A stretch of DNA of 64,000 nucleotides from Pseudomonas viridiflava (GTDB lineage: Bacteria > Pseudomonadota > Gammaproteobacteria > Pseudomonadales > Pseudomonadaceae), in assembly GCF_900582625.1 (NCBI RefSeq), contig NZ_UTIQ01000327.1:248001-312000 (forward strand). Reading direction: 5' to 3'. The notes beneath the pieces are model-generated. The model was not told the origin of the DNA, searched no databases, and saw nothing but the letters and a program-made list of their open reading frames with translations. Positions 1 to 8,845 of this stretch are shown one piece after another. Position 1 is the first letter of the stretch; every line of letters starts with the position of its first letter. The position numbers were made by a program, and so were the translations under genes.

Positions 1-172
1 AGCGAATGCCCTCAAGCTCGGCGCGGCGTCTAACGCCCAACCCCTCGTCCGTACAAAGCACCGTGCAGCTCACACCTGCTCGTTGAAGCGCCTTGGCAAG
101 CTGGAACGTTCGCTCGGCAGTGCCGCCTCCCGAAGAAGGATCAATGCCGTCAGCCACGTGCAAGACCTTCAT
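1..172 (-). CDS. Glycosyltransferase family 4, N-terminal fragment
   Basis: Reading the minus strand from an ATG at 172 gives an open frame of 57 codons that runs off the window edge. It begins MKVLHVADGIDPSSGGG and continues with a helix ending in AKALQRAGVSCTVLCTDEG. A short beta strand, a glycine-rich loop after 'DPSSGGG' and a following helix are typical of the N-terminal Rossmann domain of GT4 (GT-B fold) transferases of the WbpY/WbpZ type. The start overlaps the stop of the upstream epimerase by one base (TGATG), so the two are translationally coupled. It is probably involved in assembling the O-repeat. Only the N-terminus is visible, so sugar specificity cannot be stated. Confidence 0.65.
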   Translation of the reverse strand, partial: MKVLHVADGIDPSSGGGTAERTFQLAKALQRAGVSCTVLCTDEGLGVRRRAELEGIR

Positions 173-1143
173 CAGTTGATATCCTGCATATATGCCTTCG
201 CAAACTCTTCGAGAGAAGAGTTAAAGTCACTCGAAGCTTTAAAACCCCACAGGCGGATTTTGGATGAGTCATAAATAAGGGCGGGATTTGCCTGGGAACG
301 CCCTATAGCGCGAAGCAAAAAACGGAGTAGCGGCCGCGGAAGGCTAAATGAACTCCGACAAGACCGTTTTCCCAAAGCCGCGCCAAGAATAGCGTCGACA
401 GCCTGATAGTTGTTGGCCGGTTCTTCATCAGACGAAACCAAGAAGACATTACCCTCAAGCATCTTGGGGGTAAGCGCTAAAAAAACGATTGCGTCGACCA
501 CGTCGCCCACGCTAACTAAATGCATATGTCGGGTGCCGTGAATAAATCGAAGAACGTTTCGATAAAAAAAACCTCGGCGGGTGAGGTTGTCCGCTAACTT
601 TATGAGATTTTTACCGCCCGCACCGAAAACGGCGGTGGGTCTTAAAATTCCGAGATCGACACGACCAGCCAACTTACCCTGCAAAACCTTTTCCGCAGAC
701 AGCTTTTGCCTTTCATAAGCCGTCTGCGGGTTGCACTCACAAAACTCGGTAACCCGATCGGACTCAGGAACGCCAACTACCATTGCAGTACTAACGTGTA
801 AAACCCGCCGCACGCCGGCAGACTCCGCTGCCGCAGCCAGGTTTCTCATACCTTCAAGAAAGCGTTCGCCGTCACCCGAACTGGAAGGCTGCGCCAGATT
901 TATTAAGACATCTGCACCCGCGAGGAACGCACCGAGGCTGTCAGGAACAACCAGGTCTCCCGTATAGGAGCGCGGCGCCATCGGCCCATCCGGGGCCAAC
1001 TGACGCGTCAAAACTCTGAAGTCAACGGCAGCAGCAGTCAACGCGCTCACAAGGTGGCGGCCGATAAAGCCGGAGGCGCCAACAACACAAACAACTGGAC
1101 TTTCAGAAGGCAAAGTCGGAATCCCTGCAAACGAAGAGCTCAT
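172..1143 (-). CDS. NAD-dependent epimerase/dehydratase (extended SDR), 323 aa
   Basis: This is an extended short-chain dehydrogenase that probably acts on a nucleotide sugar or on a lipid-linked sugar. The Rossmann motif GASGFIG lies at residues 22-28, and the catalytic pair YxxxK is seen as YERQK at 143-147, with Ser/Thr in 'HVSTAMVVG' just before. Proteins of this kind commonly sit next to the initiating transferase (WbpL/WecA) in Pseudomonas O-antigen clusters and are annotated as UDP-glucose 4-epimerase-like. It lies 22 bases downstream of the GT2 gene and is coupled to the GT4 gene that follows. No strong Shine-Dalgarno sequence is visible in front of the ATG. The exact substrate is not deducible. 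Confidence 0.8.
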   Translation of the reverse strand: MSSSFAGIPTLPSESPVVCVVGASGFIGRHLVSALTAAAVDFRVLTRQLAPDGPMAPRSYTGDLVVPDSLGAFLAGADVLINLAQPSSSGDGERFLEGMRNLAAAAESAGVRRVLHVSTAMVVGVPESDRVTEFCECNPQTAYERQKLSAEKVLQGKLAGRVDLGILRPTAVFGAGGKNLIKLADNLTRRGFFYRNVLRFIHGTRHMHLVSVGDVVDAIVFLALTPKMLEGNVFLVSSDEEPANNYQAVDAILGAALGKRSCRSSFSLPRPLLRFLLRAIGRSQANPALIYDSSKIRLWGFKASSDFNSSLEEFAKAYMQDIN

Positions 1144-1165
1144 TTAGAAAACAGACGATCTGGCA

Positions 1166-2296
1166 CTACTTGAAACGCTTGTGGATATACAAAGACGCAT
1201 CATAAACATTGTTGACGCCCAGTAAAGATGAATCGGCAATTCTCGCACCAAACATTACCGTCTTCGCCCGACGAAGCAACGAGTCGAAAAATCTAACGGC
1301 CTTCTTAAACAAGAACCGGCAGGATCTGCGCCGCAGATCAAGAGAATATTTCTCAGCCATAACTGTTGCTGCCGCCTTCACATCTTCATAGTTTTTTGAA
1401 TTAGCTGTGCTTACTGAAAAACGAAGCATTGATTCTTTATCGACGGCAAACCCGTGCGTGAGATTCGGGAATCTGTCTGAAAACTGAGCAAACGTCTCAG
1501 CCATAACCACCTCTAGGGAAAAGGTGAATTTATAGTCCGAGTGAAATTCGAGAGTGTTTTCTTTGAGATACTTATTCGCTTCGTTATTTGATCCTTTCTT
1601 TTCCAGGCCGGAAACTCCGTTACTCTTGCCCGATGCGCCACCGATAGTAAAAGGCTTATAACTAAAAACGTACTTGTCTACGAAGAATGCTGTGGCAAAC
1701 GCAGAATAAGCATCCGGTGTGATAGAAGCAAAGTACGCCCCCGCCGAAAAAGCCTTATCGATTACGCTTTTATGGACGAACCCGTGATATAGCTTAGGCA
1801 TTCCAAAGGTGTAAGGCTCCCTGAAACTAAGGCATCGTTGGACCCACCGGCGCGACGTCCGAAGCTCAAGCTTATCCTTTGAACTAGCCCAACTTAAGAA
1901 ATTCGCCCTGCTAATATCAGGGAAGTTAGGCCAGCAATATTCGGCACTTTGGCCGGAAATAGCCAACACGTTAAATCTTTTTTGAACTTCAGCCACATAG
2001 TTAATCGAGTCAGGTAGAAGACCGTCATCGTCACCTATAAACATCACGAAACCTTCACCCACATGAGAGAGCGCAAACTCGAAGTTCTCCGTCATGCTCA
2101 ATCTACGGCCCGGATTGATATACTTCAACCTTGCATCAGAAAACTTAGCTACGACCTCCCGAGTACTATCGGAGCTAAAATTATCACTAACAATAACCTC
2201 GTAATTCGGATACGCTTGAGACAAGCAAGTCTTCAACGCACTTTCCAGCGTCTCCGCCCTGTCTCTAGTAGGAATAATAACTGTATATTTTTCCAT
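1166..2296 (-). CDS. Glycosyltransferase family 2, 376 aa
   Basis: This is a cytoplasmic GT-A fold glycosyltransferase. The N-terminus reads VIIPTRDRAETLESAL, followed by VIVSDNFSSDST (nucleotide-binding Asp), and an acidic metal-binding motif FIGDDDG occurs near residue 85. These are hallmarks of GT2. I chose the ATG at 2296 because GAGG stands 5 bases upstream and the first residues then match the family; the frame is open further upstream but only into the flippase end. It starts 7 bases after the flippase stop. Base composition is AT-rich relative to the core genes, as usual for O-antigen transferases. The C-terminal third is not recognisable. Donor and acceptor sugars are unknown. Confidence 0.85.
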   Translation of the reverse strand: MEKYTVIIPTRDRAETLESALKTCLSQAYPNYEVIVSDNFSSDSTREVVAKFSDARLKYINPGRRLSMTENFEFALSHVGEGFVMFIGDDDGLLPDSINYVAEVQKRFNVLAISGQSAEYCWPNFPDISRANFLSWASSKDKLELRTSRRWVQRCLSFREPYTFGMPKLYHGFVHKSVIDKAFSAGAYFASITPDAYSAFATAFFVDKYVFSYKPFTIGGASGKSNGVSGLEKKGSNNEANKYLKENTLEFHSDYKFTFSLEVVMAETFAQFSDRFPNLTHGFAVDKESMLRFSVSTANSKNYEDVKAAATVMAEKYSLDLRRRSCRFLFKKAVRFFDSLLRRAKTVMFGARIADSSLLGVNNVYDASLYIHKRFK

Positions 2297-2303
2297 ACTT
2301 ACC

Positions 2304-3803
2304 TCAATCGATTTTTTTGCAAAAAAAGCGTGCAATCAAAAAAAACCTAATTCGCGGCAGCGACAATGCTACAGCTATCACACTGCACACCGACGCTAAA
2401 AAAACCTTTAAATAAAGCATCGCAACTGTCTCCCTACCGGAAAATATGAACGCCACTGCTGTGCACGTTAGCCCTCCCGCGACAATAGGGAAAACCACGG
2501 AATTAACATGCCAGTATAATTTTTCTCTCCGAACCAAGCGGGAATGCATAAACTGAATTCCAATTAACATGGCTACAAAGTTCATAACTGCCCAAGCGCT
2601 AGCGGCCCCGACGCTACCCCACTGCGTAGAAGAGAAATACACGGCGGGCGCAAAAAACACCACGAGTAATAAGTTTTGATAAAGCGCGAGTCGGGTCCAT
2701 CCGCTGGCAAGCTGCAACGCATACGGAAGGGCCATCAAGCCGTTTAGTGCATTTCCAATTACTAGTAGCGAAAAAACAAATGCCGAATTAGCAACCAACG
2801 TAGAATTCTGCGTCCACAGCAACAATACAGAAGATGAAAAAAAAGCAAGCACACATGCAATCGGAACTATAACAATTGCAGCGAGCTGGCACCCGTTTCG
2901 GTACGCGAGAGCCAAATCGACCTCATTTTTCGTTGCAAAAACCTGAACAAATCGGGGCAGAAACGCGTTAAATAGAGGACCATTAACCTTAAGAATTACC
3001 GCAGCAGCGGTCGACGCGAATACGTAATAGCCAAAATTCTCCAAACTCAACAACTTACTAAGCAATAATTTATCCAACTGCGTCAATAGCACAGACAATA
3101 ATGTAACGCCCGTCACTCCCGCCGCAAATCGCCAGATGCCACTTAACACTTCGAGTGAAAACCGTGCTTGGCCTCTTGGTAAAAATCTAAAGAACGCATA
3201 ACGCACTGCTGCTACCTGGATCGCAGCAATTATAAGCTGCCATACAAAAAACGCCTGAACCGTTGAGTCGACGAACCACAACACCACAGCAGCGCCTAAA
3301 GCTTGAAAAGTAGCGAAAACAGCGAATAGACCATTTAGGAAAACCTGTTTTTGCAGTCCATTTAGCCCACCAATATACAAGGTTAACGGCCACCGCAATC
3401 CTATGACCGCTGCCATGATTGATATGGCAACCTGAATATCCTCCTTACTCAAAACATCCGGGTTCAACCAGCTACTAGCAATATAGCCAGAAGCCAAAAT
3501 AATAGTGGCGACGATTACCGCAGCACAGATTACATATATGCATTCTAATGTTCGCACGGTATCGAGGATCAGCTTGTTACTTTTATCATCCACTGTAAGT
3601 TTCGCGAGCTCCCTATTTAGAGTTTGAGACAAGCCCAGATCCAGAACCGAAAAAACAGCTTGAAGAGAAAGAAATATACCGACTAGGCCGTATGCCTCGA
3701 CGCCCATTAGCCGAATATAAAGCGGGATAAACGCAAGACTTACTATTGCTGCCCAGACATTTCCCGTAAGACTGGCAAACACATTTAAATTCACATTAGA
3801 CAT
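2304..3803 (-). CDS. wzx: O-antigen flippase, Wzx/polysaccharide transporter family, 499 aa
   Basis: A 499-residue polytopic membrane protein with about 12-14 hydrophobic segments spread along its whole length. It begins NVFASLTGNVWAAIVSLAFIPLYIRLMG, the usual opening of Wzx-type (MATE/MOP superfamily) flippases, with 'GVEAYGLVGIFLSLQAVFSVLDLGLS' in the second segment. Such proteins move undecaprenyl-linked O-units to the periplasmic face. The length is somewhat above the usual 400-450 because of the long C-terminal hydrophobic region. It is AT-rich. It lies between the acetyltransferase-like gene (about 250 bases upstream) and the GT2 gene (7 bases downstream). The family call is firm; the gene symbol is by context, since wzx sequences are highly divergent. 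Confidence 0.8.
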   Translation of the reverse strand: MSNVNLNVFASLTGNVWAAIVSLAFIPLYIRLMGVEAYGLVGIFLSLQAVFSVLDLGLSQTLNRELAKLTVDDKSNKLILDTVRTLECIYVICAAVIVATIILASGYIASSWLNPDVLSKEDIQVAISIMAAVIGLRWPLTLYIGGLNGLQKQVFLNGLFAVFATFQALGAAVVLWFVDSTVQAFFVWQLIIAAIQVAAVRYAFFRFLPRGQARFSLEVLSGIWRFAAGVTGVTLLSVLLTQLDKLLLSKLLSLENFGYYVFASTAAAVILKVNGPLFNAFLPRFVQVFATKNEVDLALAYRNGCQLAAIVIVPIACVLAFFSSSVLLLWTQNSTLVANSAFVFSLLVIGNALNGLMALPYALQLASGWTRLALYQNLLLVVFFAPAVYFSSTQWGSVGAASAWAVMNFVAMLIGIQFMHSRLVRREKLYWHVNSVVFPIVAGGLTCTAVAFIFSGRETVAMLYLKVFLASVCSVIAVALSLPRIRFFLIARFFCKKID

Positions 3804-4055
3804 GTGGATACGCCAATTTAAAAAAACAGCATACGAACAGAACGACCATCTTCAATTGAGCGCCCAGAGACAAAACACTTCACAAAGACACTTAGCTGTC
3901 TTAATGTTAATCCCACTCCCCGCACAATGAAGGAACATAACGATCCCCTGAAAAATTCGCGCCAATTACCTGAAGTATGACACATTAAAGTTAACGCTCG
4001 TTACCCTGAGCTTGGCACTGAAAAAAACTAACCGAGCCAAGCCACTGCGCCTAAA
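3804..4055. other. AT-rich spacer inside the O-antigen cluster
   Basis: About 250 bases with no open frame that looks coding on either strand. It breaks an otherwise tightly packed minus-strand gene series, so it may hold a promoter for the flippase-GT2-SDR-GT4 segment. I found no clear -35/-10 pair or hairpin. Confidence 0.4.
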
Positions 4056-4685
4056 TCATCTATTGCTAAAAAACTTGTCCGCATGAAATTCAGTTAACTC
4101 CTTAAACTTCACCCCTCCCTTTCCATCTTCGAATACATAACAATCTCCCGGAGTATTGCTATCAACCAATCGTACCCCCGGAGCAAGCACTGTATTACTG
4201 CGCACCTTACAATCTCCGATGATCATAGACCCAGGATACATAACCACACCCTCGCCCAAAGAAGGTCTTGTGTAGTTTTTTTGCCCTACCGTGCACCCAT
4301 GATGGAACACACAAAACTCACCGTATTCCGCTTTGGCAAAAACAGACCCAAGGGTATGCCCAAGGAGGAAATTTTTAGGCATTTCAATCTCATAGAAAAT
4401 GTCTATTCCGTTTAACATTTTATTCAGAGAAAATATTGGGCTTAACAGTTCTGAGCTAACTCCCGCCTTATAAAGCTTGTTCGAAAGCTTATAAAGAAAA
4501 ATCGCATATTGCCACGATATCGCCGGGTTGAATCCAGTACGGCCTGGAGTGTAACTCTCAACAATAGCGTCCACCTCGCTGGCAGAATCCTCAATGAAAG
4601 GCAGCAGCAGCCCCTCTTGTCCGGCAAACGCTTCGGAAAAAAATGTAATTTGCCGCTCAAAATATTTATATATCGTTAAAGACAT
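4056..4685 (-). CDS. Serine acetyltransferase-like hexapeptide-repeat protein, 209 aa
   Basis: The C-terminal half (about residues 105-190) shows hexapeptide-repeat character (left-handed beta helix): a segment around FLLGHTLGSVFAKAEYGEF, then FHHGCTVG with a histidine placed like the catalytic His of CysE-type acetyltransferases, then VVMYPGSMIIGDCKV and NTVLAPGVRLV. The N-terminal 100 residues are helical and do not look like canonical CysE. In an O-antigen cluster such proteins usually O- or N-acetylate a sugar, but an amino-acid acceptor cannot be excluded. It lies 15 bases after the methyltransferase gene and is AT-rich. The family assignment is good; the substrate is inference. Confidence 0.7.
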   Translation of the reverse strand: MSLTIYKYFERQITFFSEAFAGQEGLLLPFIEDSASEVDAIVESYTPGRTGFNPAISWQYAIFLYKLSNKLYKAGVSSELLSPIFSLNKMLNGIDIFYEIEMPKNFLLGHTLGSVFAKAEYGEFCVFHHGCTVGQKNYTRPSLGEGVVMYPGSMIIGDCKVRSNTVLAPGVRLVDSNTPGDCYVFEDGKGGVKFKELTEFHADKFFSNR

Positions 4686-4700
4686 ATGCCAAAAGTTCTC

Positions 4701-5486
4701 TTAACGTGTTACGCACGCATAAATGACATTGCAGTCCTCAGGATGTTGTTTGCCGAGTTCGTAGGAAGCGCGACAAAATTCTGCACGCCAGTCCCGCGGC
4801 TCCGCACCAACTCGCCCCCAGCCAAATCCACCCTCTTCCCAAAGCCCATTCTTCAGGAACCAGTCGATTTGCGGAGTGGAGAGCATCTTGTAAAAAACGC
4901 CGCCAGTTGCAGTAATCTTCAAGCCGGCTCGCGCAATATCCTCGGAAAGTGTTTGCAACGAGTATGAACGCCTATGCCCAGCCACATTTATGTCGAAAGG
5001 AGATAGCTCCTCACACTCGGTTAGTGTGCCCATCAGAACAGCCAACCGGCGGTTAATTGCAAGTGCATTAGGAACATGTATCAGTAAAACCCCGTTTTCT
5101 GATAGCAGTCCGGCAGCTTTTTCCAGCACGCCAACAGGATCAACGACGTGTTCAAGTATGTTGAGCATCGTGATCGTGTCGAAACGTTCGCTAGTTTCGA
5201 AGTCTTCAATCAACGCCTCATGAAACTCAGCCGTTGATAAATTTTTCCGGGCCAACTCAAGATGCGTGCCGGAAGCATCTACGCCGACAACTCTCTCGAA
5301 AGCAGGTGCAAGCATAGAGGTGAGAGCACCGTCCCCACACGGCATGTCCAATAGACTTTTGCCTCGTGCATATTCTAAGCAACTCTGCGCCTGGTAATAT
5401 CCCAGGATGTTGTTGTAATCGCTGAAAACTTGCGACCGAGCCCACGTGAAAGACTCTTGTAGTTTCTTCTCTTCAGAATTGCTCAT
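4701..5486 (-). CDS. Class I SAM-dependent methyltransferase, 261 aa
   Basis: The Rossmann-like methyltransferase fold is evident: motif I 'LLDMPCGDGALTSML' around residues 45-60, acidic 'VVGVDAS' closing strand 2, 'FDTITMLNILEHV' (motif post-I, typical of UbiG/Methyltransf_11) and 'LLSENGVLLIHVPN'. The ATG at 5486 is preferred over an upstream TTG because AGGG precedes it at good spacing. It overlaps the SDR fusion gene by 14 bases and ends the coupled sugar operon. The likely role is O- or N-methylation of the sugar being made by the operon; a terminal methyl cap that controls chain length is also possible. Neither is shown by sequence. Confidence 0.8.
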   Translation of the reverse strand: MSNSEEKKLQESFTWARSQVFSDYNNILGYYQAQSCLEYARGKSLLDMPCGDGALTSMLAPAFERVVGVDASGTHLELARKNLSTAEFHEALIEDFETSERFDTITMLNILEHVVDPVGVLEKAAGLLSENGVLLIHVPNALAINRRLAVLMGTLTECEELSPFDINVAGHRRSYSLQTLSEDIARAGLKITATGGVFYKMLSTPQIDWFLKNGLWEEGGFGWGRVGAEPRDWRAEFCRASYELGKQHPEDCNVIYACVTR

Positions 5487-6714
5487 TAATAACCCTGCTC
5501 TTCGCAATCAATTGTCGCAGACCGACCTCGAACGAAATGGACGGGCGCCAGCCTAATAGTTTATCCGCTCGGGAATGATCCATCGAAATAGAAGCGACTT
5601 GCGAGTCCACTGCAACTCCTCTCACTTCGCTCGTACTACCCAAAGCAGCAACTACAATTTGTGCGACATTTGCAGTACTCGTCAACAACCCAGTACCGAT
5701 ATTAAAATATCCAAGATAACTTTTTTGGACCGTCAAGCAAATCGCTTTCACAAGATCATCGATGGACATTAAATCAAGGGCTGGCGCACCGTTTTTATAG
5801 ACGTGCGTAACTATTTCCTCTCCGCGCAAAGCTTTATCTATAAAGTTGTATATGAACTTTGGCTTATCCGATCCTTCACCATAAACAGGCGAAGATCTAA
5901 TTATCGAGCATTTGAGCCCCCTAGACTGAACACTCAATTCAATAAGCTTTTCTGCAAGATATTTTGTATCTCCATACGGTCCTTTCGGATAAGCCGGAAG
6001 AGACTCACTGGCATGTAAAACTCCACTGTAACCAGAAAACACCTCCCAGCTCGAAGGATATACTAAATGGATATCTTGAGAAATGCATACATCCAGGACG
6101 TTCCTCAGCATGGTGAGAGTCGAACCTAAGGCAACATTCGAGGTGTATACCCGCGGACTTGCCAAATGAACTACGTAGTCGACTGAATGCTCAACAATAA
6201 ACAACTCGAGCTGAGTACTCCCTCCCTCTAGGTCAAGCTGTTCCCGCGTTGGCGCGATAACGTTATACAGCGCGCGCAGATGGGGTAACAGCGCCTGACC
6301 TACAAATCCGCTGCCGCCAGTGACTAAGACGGTACGCGTCAGCCCGCTTTTTACTTTACGAGCCGATCCGAGCGCCTCCCTAACTGCAGCCAGCGGCTCC
6401 AGTTTGATCTCCTTTTCTCCGGTGGCGTCTTGGACTTTCCGTATCGCAGACTCTAGCGATATGTTCTCATAGACGGAAATAACCCCAGCAGCGATCGCGT
6501 TACTGCGCGATATACCATAATCGCAACAAATTACAGTTTTAAAGTCGGCCTTTAGCGACGCAACGCCTTCATCAATCTTCGCCTTAACCGTGCTAGCGTT
6601 GTTACCTTGCTTATCTACCAAGTCTCGTACATCGATGACGGTATATTCTGTGGAGCCGATGACATCCACAGCGGGAGCTGTTCCAATTTTGGAATTAATC
6701 CAGCGGATACTCAT
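5473..6714 (-). CDS. Cys-phosphatase-like domain fused to an NAD-dependent sugar epimerase/dehydratase, 413 aa
   Basis: Two domains are visible. Residues 1-115 resemble a dual-specificity/tyrosine phosphatase: the strand-loop-helix VICCDYGISRSNAIAAGV contains the C-x5-R signature (Cys64, Arg70) followed by Ser71, and an acidic residue in 'TVIDVRDL' near 28-31 could be a general acid. Residues 127-413 form an extended SDR, with the nucleotide-binding motif GGSGFVG at 133-139, a Ser-rich strand 'VYPSSWEVFSG' and the catalytic YGDTK (YxxxK). It overlaps the ATP-grasp gene by 4 bases upstream and the methyltransferase gene by 14 bases downstream. The fusion suggests that the phosphatase-like unit acts on, or senses, a product of the same pathway. 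The SDR part is secure; activity of the first domain is inferred from the P-loop only. Confidence 0.75.
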   Translation of the reverse strand: MSIRWINSKIGTAPAVDVIGSTEYTVIDVRDLVDKQGNNASTVKAKIDEGVASLKADFKTVICCDYGISRSNAIAAGVISVYENISLESAIRKVQDATGEKEIKLEPLAAVREALGSARKVKSGLTRTVLVTGGSGFVGQALLPHLRALYNVIAPTREQLDLEGGSTQLELFIVEHSVDYVVHLASPRVYTSNVALGSTLTMLRNVLDVCISQDIHLVYPSSWEVFSGYSGVLHASESLPAYPKGPYGDTKYLAEKLIELSVQSRGLKCSIIRSSPVYGEGSDKPKFIYNFIDKALRGEEIVTHVYKNGAPALDLMSIDDLVKAICLTVQKSYLGYFNIGTGLLTSTANVAQIVVAALGSTSEVRGVAVDSQVASISMDHSRADKLLGWRPSISFEVGLRQLIAKSRVINEQF

Positions 6715-7739
6715 CTCATGGCCTCACCGTCGATATACCTTTCGGTAAGGCTGCGCAGATACAATCCCGGCTTTATTTCCTTCTTAGCTGGGACGCTGCC
6801 TTTGGAAAGGTATTGCAAAAGTATGTCAACTTCATTGAATCCAGCCATGGCTCGTAAAAATGTAGACGCCGAAAAGCGAGGATTTATCTCAAACGGCATA
6901 AGCACGCCGTTACGCACACGCCCTTGAATGTTCATAGGCCCGCGACTTCCAGCTGCAACTGCGATCTTTTCTGCCTGAGCGCAGATATCTGAAAACGTAT
7001 CGATATACCCCTGCGAATAACCGCTCGAAATAAGACCGCCACGCCCTTTATAAGAGACTGAAAGCTTTGCATCAAAAGCGCGGCGTAGAGCTATCGAGCC
7101 GGCAACGGTACGATCCGGTAAGGAGAGTACGCCGACAGTAAACTCACCCTCGGAGTCGTCAACGTATTCTTGGGCGAGAGGCGTGTTTCCGCTTCGCCGA
7201 ATAAACTCGGCATAGATCATCGCTTCATCAAGTGTCACTGCAAAAAAAACAGACGCACTACCACCGGACCCGGTGGCAGGCTTGACAATGCAGGGCAAAC
7301 CAACTGCTTCAATATCTTCTTTTAACTGGATCGCACGTGTAACCGGAATGGAGATACTTGCTTTTTGTAACAACTTGAAAGTGGCATCTTTATCGGAAAA
7401 GGTGGCGATCACATCTTGGGAGTTACTTAGTAACGTGATGCCCGCTCGCTGTAGCTGATCCGCTTCCGCGCCTAGCAACACCATTGGCTGCTCTCCGCCC
7501 GGAATCAACCAACGAACTTCTCTGCTGTCACAAGCGTTAATTACGTCCGCGACATAATTTTCCCTACTCACAACTAGCGTTTCTTTGAAACGGGGTTCGT
7601 AGAGTCCATAAGCGGTATGGGAAATGTCACATCCATAAGCCTCATATATACCCGCCATATCTAAACATTTAAGCAGCTCCGTCCCTAAAGACGCGCCGCC
7701 AATCCCCGCTATCATGACTCGCTCAACTGTAGAGCTCAT
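6711..7739 (-). CDS. ATP-grasp domain ligase, carbamoyl-phosphate-synthase/PylC-like, 342 aa
   Basis: The N-terminal 100 residues form a Rossmann-like pre-ATP-grasp domain (VMIAGIGGASLGTELLKCL). The ATP-grasp core follows: 'DKDATFKLLQKASISIPVT' starts the A subdomain, 'LPCIVKPATGSGGSASV' supplies the ATP lysine and glycine-rich loop, and 'PFEINPRFSAST' supplies the Mg-binding Glu and Asn. Enzymes of this class join a carboxylate to an amine or other nucleophile with ATP. Its 4-base overlaps with the aminotransferase upstream and the SDR fusion downstream make it part of the sugar pathway. It may attach an acyl or amino-acid group to the 4-amino group made by the aminotransferase; that is inference. 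Confidence 0.75.
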   Translation of the reverse strand: MSSTVERVMIAGIGGASLGTELLKCLDMAGIYEAYGCDISHTAYGLYEPRFKETLVVSRENYVADVINACDSREVRWLIPGGEQPMVLLGAEADQLQRAGITLLSNSQDVIATFSDKDATFKLLQKASISIPVTRAIQLKEDIEAVGLPCIVKPATGSGGSASVFFAVTLDEAMIYAEFIRRSGNTPLAQEYVDDSEGEFTVGVLSLPDRTVAGSIALRRAFDAKLSVSYKGRGGLISSGYSQGYIDTFSDICAQAEKIAVAAGSRGPMNIQGRVRNGVLMPFEINPRFSASTFLRAMAGFNEVDILLQYLSKGSVPAKKEIKPGLYLRSLTERYIDGEAMR

Positions 7740-8845
7740 TGTTCTAGCCGCCTAATCAGAACATCTGCGATCCTTTTTTGCTGATCACGTGTCAGGTCAT
7801 GATAACTAGGCAAGTTTATGGCTCGCGCAGGTATGGACCATGCGTTTTCATTTTCTCGTTGCCGGGTAAACATAGGAAGCCCTGAAAGGGGACTAAAAAA
7901 AACGCGAGCATCAATATTTTTTTGTGCGAAGTCTTCTTGGAGAATCGCACAAGTTAAACCGCAATCAGGTGTGAATACTGCAGTTGGCATCCATGCACCT
8001 ATTACTGTTCCAGCAGGCTCGGGGTTGAGAAACACGTCTGCATGGTTACCTAGAAGCTCGCGATAGCAATTCATCACTTCTCGCTTTCTAGCGATTAACT
8101 CACTAATGCGCTCGACTTGGGCACATCCTATCGCAGCTTGAATGTTGGACATCTTGTACTTGAAGCCAACCATATCGGGCCAAAACTGTTTTGTCTGATT
8201 TCGCGCGCGCCCGTGATTGGAAAGACTCAGGACAGTTTCGTAGAGCTCTGCGTCATTGGTGACAAACATGCCACCCTCGCCCGTTGTCATGGTTTTGGTG
8301 CCATGGAAAGAGAACGCGCCAAACGCTCCCATGCTTCCAGCTGACTTGTTGTGATACTGGGAACCTATCGCCTCCGCAGCATCCTCAATAACCGGGATAT
8401 TGTGTTTTAGGCCGATGGCTAGCAGCGCATCCATATCGCAAAGATTGCCATAAAGATGTACCGCGACGATCGCTTTGGTACGAGGCGTAATGGCCGCTTC
8501 CACTTGGGCCGGGTCCAGGCACCAGGAGTCGGGCAATATGTCGACGAAAACCGGGGTCGCTCCAAGCTGCACAATCGGCGATGCAGTGGCGATCCAGTTG
8601 GTGTCCGCCATAATCACTTCGTCACCAGGGCCAATACCGAGCGCGGCCATGCCCATGTGCAACGCTCCAGTACAACTGGAGGTAGCGATCGCATATTTAA
8701 CGCCGAGATGAGCCTTAAAGGCTTCTTCGAACCGGGAGATGTATTCGTAGCAACGATCACCCCAACCATTCCTAGCTGCGTCGGTCGCGTATTCAACCTC
8801 GAGTTCGGTAATTGAGGGTTTGGTGTAATAGATGCGTTCGCTCAT
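7736..8845 (-). CDS. DegT/DnrJ/EryC1 sugar aminotransferase (perosamine-synthase-like), 369 aa
   Basis: This is a PLP-dependent type I fold aminotransferase that transaminates a keto-sugar nucleotide. The PLP lysine is in GTKTMTTGEGG (Lys184 counted from the ATG at 8845), and the cofactor Asp is Asp155 in 'VIEDAAEAIG'. The Lys is present, so it is not an RfbH-type 3-dehydrase, where His replaces it. The pattern 'TKTMTTGEGGMF' is closest to perosamine synthases and other 4-keto to 4-amino enzymes. The start at 8845 overlaps the methyltransferase stop as ATGA; the frame remains open upstream, but that part lies inside the neighbour. In this operon its substrate would be a CDP-4-keto-6-deoxyhexose or its C-methylated form. 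Confidence 0.85.
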   Translation of the reverse strand: MSERIYYTKPSITELEVEYATDAARNGWGDRCYEYISRFEEAFKAHLGVKYAIATSSCTGALHMGMAALGIGPGDEVIMADTNWIATASPIVQLGATPVFVDILPDSWCLDPAQVEAAITPRTKAIVAVHLYGNLCDMDALLAIGLKHNIPVIEDAAEAIGSQYHNKSAGSMGAFGAFSFHGTKTMTTGEGGMFVTNDAELYETVLSLSNHGRARNQTKQFWPDMVGFKYKMSNIQAAIGCAQVERISELIARKREVMNCYRELLGNHADVFLNPEPAGTVIGAWMPTAVFTPDCGLTCAILQEDFAQKNIDARVFFSPLSGLPMFTRQRENENAWSIPARAINLPSYHDLTRDQQKRIADVLIRRLEQ

